Translations under genes and position numbers: made by a program
DNA from: Planctomycetota bacterium
GTDB taxonomy: Bacteria; Planctomycetota; UBA8742; UBA2392
DNA length: 64,000 nucleotides
Assembly: GCA_020848275.1 (NCBI GenBank)
Contig: JADLAK010000008.1
Coordinates: 1 to 64,000, forward strand
Direction of reading: 5' to 3'
The notes under the pieces: generated by a model
Told to the model about the DNA's origin: nothing
Database searches by the model: none
Seen by the model: only the letters and a program-made list of their open reading frames with translations
Shown here: piece after piece, positions 8,639 through 15,801 of the stretch
How the letters are laid out: every line of letters starts with the position of its first letter
Numbering within the stretch: the stretch's first letter is position 1

Positions 8639-9679
8639 ATGCGATTCCAAAACGTATGCATTGAAGGCTTTTCGCACGCTTTAGGCGAGCGCGTCGTCAC
8701 GTCCGAAGAACTCGAACGTCGGCTCGCGCCGTTCTACGAACGCATGGGTTTTAGCGTCGGCCGAATCGAGCTGATGTCCGGTATTCGTGAAAGACGATTC
8801 TTCGCATCGGGCACAAAGCCTTCGGACATCTCCGCGCGGGCAGGCGAACGCGTGCTCGAACAAACTGGGTTTGACCGCTCCCGCATCGGCTGCGTGATTC
8901 ATTCGTCGGTCTGCCGCGACCACATGGAACCCGCGACCGCCGCGACGGTTCACCGCGCGCTGAAACTGCCCGCGGCCTGCCAGCTTTACGACGTCAGCAA
9001 CGCCTGTCTCGGCTTTGCCAACGCGATGTTGATCGTCGCGAACATGATCGAACTCGGCCAGATTGAGGCCGGCATGGTCGTCGCGGGCGAAGACGGCGGC
9101 CCGCTCGTCGAGGCGACCGTCCAGCGCATGCTTACGGACGCGAGCATCACGCGCAAATCGAGCAAACTCAGCTTCGCGTCGCTCACCATCGGCAGCGGCG
9201 GCGCCGCGGTAATCCTGACGAGCAAAAAGCTCAGCACGCGCGGCCATCGTCTCGTCGGCGGCGCGATGCGGGTGGCGACGGAGCACAACCAGCTTTGCCA
9301 GGGCGGCATGACCGCGGGCAACAGTGTCGGCCCGCTGATGGAAACCGACAGCGAAACGCTGATGCACCACGGCATCGCGCTTGCGGCGCAGACCTGGCGT
9401 GACGCCAAAGAATCGCTGGGCTGGAACAACGGCGACGTCGGCCGCGTGTTCACTCATCAGGTGGGCTCGGCGCACCGCAAGATGGTGTTCTCGACGCTTG
9501 AACTCGAGCCGAAGCTGGATTTCCCGACGGTCGAAACGCTCGGCAACATCGGCAGCGCCGCATTGCCCGTTGCGGTCGCGCTGGGAAGCGAGCAAGGCGT
9601 GATCAAACGCGGCGACAAGGTCGCCCTGCTCGGCATCGGCAGCGGCCTGGTATGTTTGAACCTGGGGTTGGAATGGTAA
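8639..9679 (+). CDS. oleA: OleA, thiolase-fold acyl-CoA condensing enzyme
   Basis: OleA joins two long-chain acyl-CoAs head-to-head by non-decarboxylative Claisen condensation to a 2-alkyl-3-ketoacid, the first step of long-chain olefin synthesis. I use the ATG at 8639 (MRFQNVCIEGF, 346 residues) because OleA proteins begin with this M-x-F-x-N-V motif; a further in-frame ATG lies at 8576. The thiolase triad is visible: Cys123 in SNACLGF, His273 in THQVGSAH and Asn303 in LGNIGSAALP. Glu97 in CRDHMEPAT matches the OleA-specific glutamate that reaches into the partner subunit's active site. The C-terminal LLGIGSGLVC is also typical. It is the first gene of an overlapping ole operon; its stop overlaps the oleB start. 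Confidence 0.93.
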   Translation: MRFQNVCIEGFSHALGERVVTSEELERRLAPFYERMGFSVGRIELMSGIRERRFFASGTKPSDISARAGERVLEQTGFDRSRIGCVIHSSVCRDHMEPATAATVHRALKLPAACQLYDVSNACLGFANAMLIVANMIELGQIEAGMVVAGEDGGPLVEATVQRMLTDASITRKSSKLSFASLTIGSGGAAVILTSKKLSTRGHRLVGGAMRVATEHNQLCQGGMTAGNSVGPLMETDSETLMHHGIALAAQTWRDAKESLGWNNGDVGRVFTHQVGSAHRKMVFSTLELEPKLDFPTVETLGNIGSAALPVAVALGSEQGVIKRGDKVALLGIGSGLVCLNLGLEW

Positions 9680-10650
9680 GCGTGTCACCCAGTGATGTAG
9701 CTGTGGGGCAGGCTTCCAGCCTGCCTGTTTTCATTGAGGGCAACGCGGACGGGGCGCCCGCGCCACTCTGGCGCGCCGAGTATCCGTTCGAATCGCATTA
9801 CCTCGACCTCGGCGGCGTGCGCATGCACTACGTTGACGAGAGTTCGCAGTTCGCGGACCGCGGACTGCAAACCGCGAACCGCGCCCTCCTCCTTCTTCAC
9901 GGCAACCCAACTTGGTCGTTTCTGTTCCGCCACGTGATCAGCGAATTTCGCGGCAGCATGCGCGTGATCGCGCCTGACCACATCGGTTGCGGCTTGTCGG
10001 ACTCGCCGCAGGACTACAGTTACCGCCTCGACCAGCACATCGCGAACATCGAAAGGCTCGTCGATCACCTCGGCCTGAAACAAATCAACCTTGGCGTTCA
10101 CGACTGGGGCGGCGCGATCGGTTTTGGTCTGGCGACGCGTCGGCCCGATCTCATCAAGCGGCTGGTTGTGTTCAACACCGCCGCATTTGCAAGTAAGCGC
10201 ATCCCGCTCAGCGTCAACGTCTGCCGTATCCCGGGTTTCGGCGCGCTGGCCATCCGCGGCTTCAACGGGTTTTTGCGCGGCGCCCTCATGCGTTGCGCCA
10301 AAAGGCCGCTCAGCGCCGCCGCCAAGGCCGGCTATCTCGCGCCCTACCCGACCTGGGCGCGCCGCGTCGCGCACTTGCGCTTTGTGCAGGACATCCCGCT
10401 GCGCCCGTCGCATCCAAGTTGGAAGACGCTCAAGGACATCGAAGCCGGTCTGCCGAAGCTCGCGGGCAAGCCGATGCTGATTTGCTGGGGCGGCAAAGAC
10501 TTCTGCTTCAACGACAGCTTTCTCGAGGGCTGGAAGAAGCGCTTTCCCGCCGCGAACGTTCATCGCTTTGCCGACGCAGGCCATTTCGTGCTGGAGGACG
10601 CGCGCGACGAGATTTCGATGCTCTTGCACAAGCACATGGAGGTCGCATGA
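9673..10650 (+). CDS. oleB: OleB, haloalkane-dehalogenase-fold beta-lactone decarboxylase
   Basis: An alpha/beta-hydrolase that, in the Ole pathway, decarboxylates the beta-lactone made by OleC to the cis-olefin. Motifs, numbered from the ATG at 9673 (325 residues): HGNPTWSF, nucleophile Asp144 in VHDWGGAIGF and His304 in AGHFVLED. The start overlaps the oleA stop; an alternative ATG at 9652 adds 7 residues. The first 30 codons run through a palindromic repeat (9707-9725), and residues about 57-70 (SQFADRGLQTANR) are encoded by another repeat (9841-9882). The N-terminal region is therefore partly repeat-derived and not conserved. ATGA overlap with oleC. Confidence 0.9.
   Translation: MVSVSPSDVAVGQASSLPVFIEGNADGAPAPLWRAEYPFESHYLDLGGVRMHYVDESSQFADRGLQTANRALLLLHGNPTWSFLFRHVISEFRGSMRVIAPDHIGCGLSDSPQDYSYRLDQHIANIERLVDHLGLKQINLGVHDWGGAIGFGLATRRPDLIKRLVVFNTAAFASKRIPLSVNVCRIPGFGALAIRGFNGFLRGALMRCAKRPLSAAAKAGYLAPYPTWARRVAHLRFVQDIPLRPSHPSWKTLKDIEAGLPKLAGKPMLICWGGKDFCFNDSFLEGWKKRFPAANVHRFADAGHFVLEDARDEISMLLHKHMEVA
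9707..9725. repeat. In-frame palindrome in the oleB 5' region
   Basis: GGCAGGCT-tcc-AGCCTGCC, a perfect 8-bp stem with a 3-nt loop, translated as part of GQASSLPVF at the OleB N terminus. It interrupts no known OleB motif. Confidence 0.7.
9841..9882. repeat. In-frame stuttering hairpin repeat in oleB
   Basis: A 42-nt (14-codon) insertion made of the words GTTCGC, GCGGAC, GGACTGC and AACCGC, partly self-complementary. It encodes SSQFADRGLQTANR between the conserved MHYVDE strand and the LLLLHGNPTW strand, where dehalogenase-fold proteins have a short turn. Confidence 0.7.
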
Positions 10651-12470
10651 CGACTTCTGTCGCTGAACTGCCTGTGCAAGCCGCCTGCAATATCGCGCGG
10701 CTGCTGCCACAACTCGCCGCAACGCGCGGCGATCAACGCGCGGTGGTGATGCAACGCGGCGGCCAAGCCGTGACGTTCGCCGAACTCAACGCGTTCTCCG
10801 ACCGCATCGCGCACGGGCTGATCGAATATGGCTTTGCTCGTGGCGACAAAGTTGTTCTCGCCGTCAAGCCGTCGCCCGAATTCTTCGCGCTCACGTTCGC
10901 GCTTTGGAAAATCGGCGCCGTGCCTGTGATGATCGACCCGGGCATGGGCCGCAAAAACGCCCTGGCCTGTGTCGCGGATGTAAAAGCGGTCGCGCTGGTC
11001 GGCATTCCGCTCGTTCATCTGCTTTCGAAGTTGCACCCGCGCTCATTTGCAACGCTCAAGCGTCGCGTGACCATCGGCCGCCGCTGGCTCTGGGGCGGCA
11101 AGACGCTCAAACAGCTCGCTGCGCGCGAGCGCGGCGCCTTCACGCCCGTGAACACCCGCGCCGACGAACTTGCGGCGATCCTGTTTACTTCCGGCGCGAC
11201 CGGCATCAGCAAGGGCGTTGAGTACGAACATGGCATGTTCGACGGCCAGGTGACGGCGATTCGCGATTACTTCGGCATTCAGCCGGGCGAAATCGACGTG
11301 CCGTGCTTCCCGCTGTTTGCGCTGTTCACGCTCGGCATGGGCTGCACGGTTGTGGTGCCGGATATGGATTTCTCGCGCCCGGCCAGCGTGGCCCCGCAAA
11401 CCATCGTCGCCGCCATCAACAACCACAAAGCCACGATGAGTTTCGCCTCGCCCGCGGTCTGGCGACGTGTTGCGGGCATCCTGCCCGCAATTGCTGATAA
11501 TGTCTCCCCTGCATCGTCGGACCAGAAGTTAGCTAAGCCTGCGGCCAAGATGGCCACATCACGTGCGGCCGGGACGGCCACAACACTATTTCCAACACTG
11601 CTCCGCATCATCAGTGCGGGAGCGAGTGTGAGCGCCGACGTTATGCAACCATTTGTCGGACGCATGGCGCCCGGCGGCGAGTTTCATGTGCCCTACGGCG
11701 CGACGGAATCGCTGCCGCTCTCATGCATTGACGCGTCAACGGTGATCGGCCAGACCGCCACGATGACAGCGCAGGGTGCAGGCACTTGCGTCGGCAAGCA
11801 GTTGAATGGCGTTGAAGTCCGCATCGCGAAGCTGACACGCACGCGTGCGCCGTCGCCCGAGGACCCGCTGACGGTGGGGGATTTCAAGGATTGCGCGCGT
11901 GGCGAGATCGGCGAGATTCTTGTCAGCAGCGCCGTGACCACGCGTCGCTACTACAACCGGCCGCAACAGACTGCGGAATCGAAGGTGTATGACAGGGCAG
12001 CGCCCGCATTTGCTGTTCCCGATAACCGACAACCGACAACCGACAACCGTTTTTACCACCGCATCGGCGACGTCGGCTATCTCGACGGCCAAGGCCGCTT
12101 GTGGTTCTGCGGCCGGGGCAACCACGTCGTGCACACCGCCGGCGGCCCGGTTTATCCCGACCGCGTCGAGCCGATTTTCAACGGTCTCGTAGGGGCGCGC
12201 GGCAGCGTGTCCGCGAATTTCCAACGCACCGCGCTTGCCGGCGTCGGCAAAGCACCCAATCAAGCTGCCGTGCTTATCGTCGAAACCGACGCGGGCACCG
12301 ACGCGCTGAGAGCCGAACTTCTCGCGCTTGCGGCCAAACACGAAACCACGCGCGCGATCAAACAGGTGCTGTTTCATCCAGGATTTCCCGTGGACGTGCG
12401 CCACAACGCCAAGATCGACCGCCTTGCGCTGTCGAAATGGGCCGAAACGCAGAAAAGCTTACACGGATGA
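10647..12470 (+). CDS. oleC: OleC, AMP-dependent beta-lactone synthetase
   Basis: Member of the ANL (acyl-CoA synthetase/luciferase) superfamily that closes the beta-hydroxy acid to a beta-lactone with ATP. The ATG at 10647 overlaps the oleB stop (ATGA) and fixes the start; the product is 607 residues. Visible motifs are the P-loop ILFTSGATGISKGVEYEH, YGATESLP (adenine-binding A5 region), YHRIGDVGYLDGQGRLWF (A7, catalytic Asp) and a C-terminal lysine region, RHNAKIDRLALSKW. It is longer than I expect for OleC because of two repeat-coded segments: about 40 residues after WRRVAGILPA (11465-11590) and about 10 residues encoded at 12021-12049. Both fall between conserved motifs, so activity may be retained. 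Confidence 0.9.
   Translation: MTTSVAELPVQAACNIARLLPQLAATRGDQRAVVMQRGGQAVTFAELNAFSDRIAHGLIEYGFARGDKVVLAVKPSPEFFALTFALWKIGAVPVMIDPGMGRKNALACVADVKAVALVGIPLVHLLSKLHPRSFATLKRRVTIGRRWLWGGKTLKQLAARERGAFTPVNTRADELAAILFTSGATGISKGVEYEHGMFDGQVTAIRDYFGIQPGEIDVPCFPLFALFTLGMGCTVVVPDMDFSRPASVAPQTIVAAINNHKATMSFASPAVWRRVAGILPAIADNVSPASSDQKLAKPAAKMATSRAAGTATTLFPTLLRIISAGASVSADVMQPFVGRMAPGGEFHVPYGATESLPLSCIDASTVIGQTATMTAQGAGTCVGKQLNGVEVRIAKLTRTRAPSPEDPLTVGDFKDCARGEIGEILVSSAVTTRRYYNRPQQTAESKVYDRAAPAFAVPDNRQPTTDNRFYHRIGDVGYLDGQGRLWFCGRGNHVVHTAGGPVYPDRVEPIFNGLVGARGSVSANFQRTALAGVGKAPNQAAVLIVETDAGTDALRAELLALAAKHETTRAIKQVLFHPGFPVDVRHNAKIDRLALSKWAETQKSLHG
11540..11582. repeat. Two tandem palindromic units in frame inside oleC
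   Basis: TGCGGCCAAGATGGCCACA (11540-11558) and TGCGGCCGGGACGGCCACA (11564-11582). Each is self-complementary around GGCC, and they differ at 3 positions. A third palindrome, GCGGGCATCCTGCCCGC, sits at 11472-11488. Together they account for a stretch (AGILPAIADN...KPAAKMATSRAAGTATT) with no ANL motif. Confidence 0.7.
11728..11739. repeat. Palindrome TTGACGCGTCAA, copy 2
   Basis: Exact copy in oleC, read ATT GAC GCG TCA ACG (Ile-Asp-Ala-Ser-Thr), in the same frame as the other three copies. Confidence 0.7.
12021..12049. repeat. In-frame tandem (CGACAAC) repeat in oleC
   Basis: Four consecutive near-identical 7-mers (ataaCCGACAACCGACAACC...) coding for PDNRQPTTDNR just before the conserved YHRIGDVGYLD motif. 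One arm only; no paired arm is visible nearby. Confidence 0.65.
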
Positions 12471-12489
12471 ACGGGATGGTCGGGATGAG
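12459..12489. repeat. TTACACGGATGAAC repeat between oleC and oleD
   Basis: TTACACGGATGAACGGGATGG-TCGGGATG is a half-copy of the hairpin at 22168-22231. It overlaps the last codons of oleC and supplies part of the spacer ahead of oleD. Confidence 0.65.
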
Positions 12490-12543
12490 CTGCATCAATG
12501 TTCATTGTGTCCAGCCGTGAATGCAGTTGACGAAGGAGTGGAC

Positions 12544-13533
12544 GTGAAGGTTCTGGTTACAGGCGGCAACGGATTCCTTGGTTCTCGCATTGTCGAGCGT
12601 TTGATCGCTCGTGGCGACGACGTCACCGTATTTGCGCGCTCCCGAAACCCAAAACCCGAGACCCGAAACCCCTGCTGGGTCATGGGTGATATTCGAGAAG
12701 CCAAAACGCTGACCGATGCGATTGCCACCCAAGACGCGATAATTCACACCGCCGCAAAGGCCGGCGTCTGGGGCAAACGCGACGAATACTTCGGCATCAA
12801 TCTGACGGGCACGCGCAACGTGCTCGCCGCGTGCCAGAAGCAAGGCGTCCGCAAGCTTATCTACACCAGCACGCCTAGTGTTGTGTTCGGCGACAAACCA
12901 CTGGAAAACGCCGATGAAAGCACGCCCTACGCCACCCGCTTCCTCACGCATTACGTCGAAAGCAAACGCCTCGCCGAAGAAGAAGTGCTTGCGGCCAACG
13001 GCGTCGCGGGCGTCGCAACAGTTGCCATGCGGCCACACTTAATATGGGGCGGCGGCGATCCGCACCTTGTGCCGAGAGTTCTTGCGCGCGCGAAAGCAGG
13101 CAAACTCCGCCGCGTCGGCGACGGCTCGAACAAAGTGGACATCACGCACGTTGATGACGCCGCCGATGCGCACGTGCTCGCGCTTGACAGCAAGAACAAA
13201 GCCGCGGGCAAGGCCTATTTCATTGCAAGCGAAACCGTGAACCTGTGGGACTGGATCGGCCAAGTCCTGAAGCGCGCGGGTTTGGCGCCGGTTGTTAAAT
13301 CCGTCTCGCGCGCGACCGCCTACCGCGCCGGCGCGATGATGGAATTCTTTTACAGCCTGATCGGCCTGCGCGGCGAGCCGCCGATGACGCGTTTTGTCGC
13401 CGAGAACCTCGCGACCAGCCATTACTTCAACATATCCAGCGCCCGTCGCGACCTGGGATATGCGCCCAAACGCACCGGCACTGCCGCACTTGATGAGCTA
13501 TTCGCAAAAACAGTTGTGGAGACAACGGTATGA
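12544..13533 (+). CDS. oleD: OleD, NADPH-dependent 2-alkyl-3-ketoacid reductase
   Basis: An extended short-chain dehydrogenase that reduces the OleA product to the beta-hydroxy acid used by OleC. I choose GTG at 12544 because AAGGAG at 12533-12538 sits 5 nt upstream and the protein then begins with the Rossmann motif KVLVTGGNGFLGS. The product is 329 residues. Catalytic Tyr137 and Lys141 are in HYVESKRLAEEE, and the active-site Ser/Thr is in YTSTPS. Residues about 33-43 (RSRNPKPETRN) come from an in-frame repeat at 12641-12671, placed in the loop after the second Rossmann strand. The stop overlaps the regulator start (ATGA). Confidence 0.92.
   Translation: MKVLVTGGNGFLGSRIVERLIARGDDVTVFARSRNPKPETRNPCWVMGDIREAKTLTDAIATQDAIIHTAAKAGVWGKRDEYFGINLTGTRNVLAACQKQGVRKLIYTSTPSVVFGDKPLENADESTPYATRFLTHYVESKRLAEEEVLAANGVAGVATVAMRPHLIWGGGDPHLVPRVLARAKAGKLRRVGDGSNKVDITHVDDAADAHVLALDSKNKAAGKAYFIASETVNLWDWIGQVLKRAGLAPVVKSVSRATAYRAGAMMEFFYSLIGLRGEPPMTRFVAENLATSHYFNISSARRDLGYAPKRTGTAALDELFAKTVVETTV
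12641..12671. repeat. In-frame CCCGAAACCC-type repeat in oleD
   Basis: CCCGAAACCCAAAACCCGAG-ACCCGAAACCC is made of three degenerate 10-mers. It codes for Arg-Asn-Pro-Lys-Pro-Glu-Thr-Arg-Asn-Pro in a surface loop of the Rossmann domain. Confidence 0.7.
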
Positions 13534-14156
13534 CGACTAATGCCAAAGACCTGATGGATGATCGCCTGCGCGAGCACTTGCAAACCTTCGAGCGCTTTTT
13601 CGAGGCGATCGGTTTCAAGCCGCGTCTGGGGCGGCTCTGGGGCTTCCTCGTCCTCGCGGGCAAGCCGCTTTCCAGCGCCGACATCGCCCACGAACTCAAC
13701 ATGAGCATCGGGTCCACGAGCGAATCGCTGAGCGAACTGCGCGAATGGGGCGCAATCACCTCGGAATTTTCGGCCCAGCACCGCTGCCAGCTCCACGCCG
13801 CCGTCAGCGATACCATGAGCATCGTCGTGACGGTCCTGCGCCGCCGCGAACAGGTGGCGATCTCGAAGTTCAAGGAGAACGCCGCGCATGCGCTCGCGCA
13901 CGTGCAGCAGAGTTACGGCAAGGATGACGCGCGCGTGACGCCGCTGCAGAGCATCGTCAACACCAGCGAGCTCGCCGAGGCGGCCATCAACTTCTTCGTC
14001 ACAGCGAGCTCGGGCCTGCCGAGTGAAGGCCAGTCGCGCCTCAACCGCCTGATCCGCCGCATGGTTGAAATCGGCATTCGCGTGCCCACGGAAGTCGCCA
14101 AGCGCGGCGCGGCGATCGCCAAGGCCACGCTTGGCCGCGGCAAGGAGGAAGGTTAA
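13530..14156 (+). CDS. GbsR/MarR-type winged-helix regulator
   Basis: 208 residues. The N-terminal half has a GbsR-like winged helix (GFKPRLGRLWGFLVLAGKPLS, then SADIAHELNMSIGSTSESLSELREWGAI, the recognition helix and wing). A helical C-terminal part probably dimerises. The gene overlaps oleD by 4 nt and the KAS gene by one base (TAATG), so it is translated within the lipid operon. It is likely the local regulator of the cluster. GbsR proteins act as repressors that sense small ligands; the ligand here is unknown. Confidence 0.82.
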   Translation: MTTNAKDLMDDRLREHLQTFERFFEAIGFKPRLGRLWGFLVLAGKPLSSADIAHELNMSIGSTSESLSELREWGAITSEFSAQHRCQLHAAVSDTMSIVVTVLRRREQVAISKFKENAAHALAHVQQSYGKDDARVTPLQSIVNTSELAEAAINFFVTASSGLPSEGQSRLNRLIRRMVEIGIRVPTEVAKRGAAIAKATLGRGKEEG

Positions 14157-15385
14157 TGTCGCTTCCTCGCATCGTAATCACGGGCGTTGGTTTGACGGCG
14201 CCCAACGGCAACAATCTCGCCGATTTTCGCAACGCTCTGCTGACCGGGAAGTCGGGCGTGCAGCCGTACGAGATTCGATATTTCGGCAAAACCGTCGCGG
14301 GCATCTGCAACTTTGAAGCGACGAAATATCAGTCGCGCAAGGATGTGCGCCGCGGCACGCGGGCGGGCAGCATCGCGGTTTATTGCGCGCACGAGGCGCT
14401 GGCGGATTCGGGCCTCAAGATCGAGGACAAGAGCCGCGTCGGCGTTTTCGTCGGCACAACCGAGCACGGCAACGTCGAGACCGAAACGGAAATCCACAAC
14501 GTCAAGCAGTACAACTACGATCTTTCGTTCTGGACGCACCATCACAATCCGCGCACCGTGGCCAACAATCCCGCGGGCGAAGTTACTCTCAATCTCGGCA
14601 TTACGGGACCTGCGTACGCCATCGGCGCGGCCTGCGCGGCGGGCAATCTTGGTTTGATTCACAGCGCCCAGATGCTGCAGCTTGGCGAAGTTGATTTGGC
14701 GTTTGGCGGCGGCGTCTCTGAGAGCATTCACACCTTTGGCATCTTCGCGGGCTTCAAGGCGCAAACGGCGCTCGGCACACACGCCGACCCGACCAAGGTC
14801 TCGCGGCCATTTGACAAAGCGCGCAACGGCATCGTCGTCGCCGAAGGCGGCTGCCTGTATATGCTCGAACGCCTGCCTGACGCGCTCAAACGTGGCGCCA
14901 AAATTTACGGCGAGATCGCAGGTTGGTGCGTGAACTCCGACGCGTCGGATTACGTGTTGCCCAACGCCCAGCGCCAGGCGGAATGCATGCGCGGCGCGCT
15001 AAAGCGGGCGGGAATGAAGCCGAGCGACATCCACATCGTAAACACGCATGCCACCTCGACCACACAGGGCGACGAAATCGAAGCCGAGGCCGTGCGCACG
15101 GTGTTCTCCGACGCGCCGCACGCGTACGTCAATAACACCAAGAGTTTCATCGGCCACGCTATGGGTGCGGCGGGCGCGCTGGAACTTGCGGGCAACCTGC
15201 CGAGTTTTGCGGATGCCGTCGTGCATCCGACGATCAACGTCGACGATCTCGACCCGAAGTGCGAGATGCGCGGGCTGGTCGTAAACACGCCGCGCAAAGT
15301 GGATCGCGTTGAAGCGATCATGAACATGAGTTTCGGAATGCTGGGGATTAACTCAGCGCTGATAGTGAAGAAGTACGTGAACTGA
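14156..15385 (+). CDS. Beta-ketoacyl-ACP synthase II-like condensing enzyme
   Basis: A KAS II (FabF-type) enzyme that extends acyl-ACP with malonyl-ACP by decarboxylative condensation. 409 residues, normal family length. The Cys-His-His triad is complete: Cys160 in GAACAAGN, His298 in NTHATSTTQGD and His334 in FIGHAMGAAGALE, plus Lys329 in NTKSFIG. The PYEIRYFGK segment and the unusual HTFGIFAGFKAQ around the pocket differ from housekeeping FabF, which fits a dedicated pathway. It starts one base into the stop of the regulator gene and is followed by an ACP gene, so the two probably work as a pair. Confidence 0.88.
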   Translation: MSLPRIVITGVGLTAPNGNNLADFRNALLTGKSGVQPYEIRYFGKTVAGICNFEATKYQSRKDVRRGTRAGSIAVYCAHEALADSGLKIEDKSRVGVFVGTTEHGNVETETEIHNVKQYNYDLSFWTHHHNPRTVANNPAGEVTLNLGITGPAYAIGAACAAGNLGLIHSAQMLQLGEVDLAFGGGVSESIHTFGIFAGFKAQTALGTHADPTKVSRPFDKARNGIVVAEGGCLYMLERLPDALKRGAKIYGEIAGWCVNSDASDYVLPNAQRQAECMRGALKRAGMKPSDIHIVNTHATSTTQGDEIEAEAVRTVFSDAPHAYVNNTKSFIGHAMGAAGALELAGNLPSFADAVVHPTINVDDLDPKCEMRGLVVNTPRKVDRVEAIMNMSFGMLGINSALIVKKYVN

Positions 15386-15448
15386 CGTGGTTCGTTGTTC
15401 GTGGTTGGTTACCCGCAACCACAAAACGAATAACGAACCACGAACCAC
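15386..15448. repeat. Stuttering hairpin repeat upstream of the ACP gene
   Basis: The arm CGTGGTTCGTTGTTCGTGG (15386-15404) and the arm AACGAACCACGAACCAC (15432-15448) are built of repeated GTTCGTG / CACGAAC words and pair around GTTACCCGCAAC. It fills nearly the whole gap between the KAS gene and the ACP ribosome site. Confidence 0.75.
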
Positions 15449-15459
15449 TTGGAGCAATC

Positions 15460-15723
15460 ATGCAAGACAGTGAGATTAAACAGGCCATCATCTCGATCAT
15501 CGGCGACATCGCGCCCGACGAAGACACGTCGAACCTCAAGCCCGACGTGCGTCTGCGCGAGCAGATCGACCTCGATTCGATGGATTTCCTCGACATCGTC
15601 ATGGAGCTGCGCAAGCAGTACGGCGTAAACGTGCCCGACACGGACTACATGCAGCTCGCCACGCTCGATTCCTGCGTGAACTACCTGCGCCCGAAGATGC
15701 AGGGCAAAACGCTGAAGGTCTAA
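15460..15723 (+). CDS. Acyl carrier protein
   Basis: 87 residues, acidic, four-helix ACP pattern. The phosphopantetheine site is Ser40 in DLDSMDFLD, preceded by LREQIDLD. TTGGAGCAATC gives a usable ribosome site. It lies between a KAS II and a CrtI-like gene, so it is likely a dedicated carrier for the acyl chain made by this cluster rather than the general AcpP. Confidence 0.9.
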   Translation: MQDSEIKQAIISIIGDIAPDEDTSNLKPDVRLREQIDLDSMDFLDIVMELRKQYGVNVPDTDYMQLATLDSCVNYLRPKMQGKTLKV

Positions 15724-15800
15724 TTCGTGTTACGTGTCTCGTGTTACGTGGTACGGCAAAGCGCCGTTCCCGTCGCACGAAACACGAAGCACGTCAAACG
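15724..15800. repeat. GTGTTACGTG-family hairpin before the first crtI-like gene
   Basis: The arm TTCGTGTTACGTGTCTCG... (15724-15753) and the arm CACGAAACACGAAGCACGTC (15776-15795) are complementary stutters of CGTGTTA / TAACACG-like words. The same word set forms hairpins at 40006-40090 and 47531-47590. The element ends right at the start codon of the next gene. Confidence 0.75.
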
Positions 15801-15801
15801 T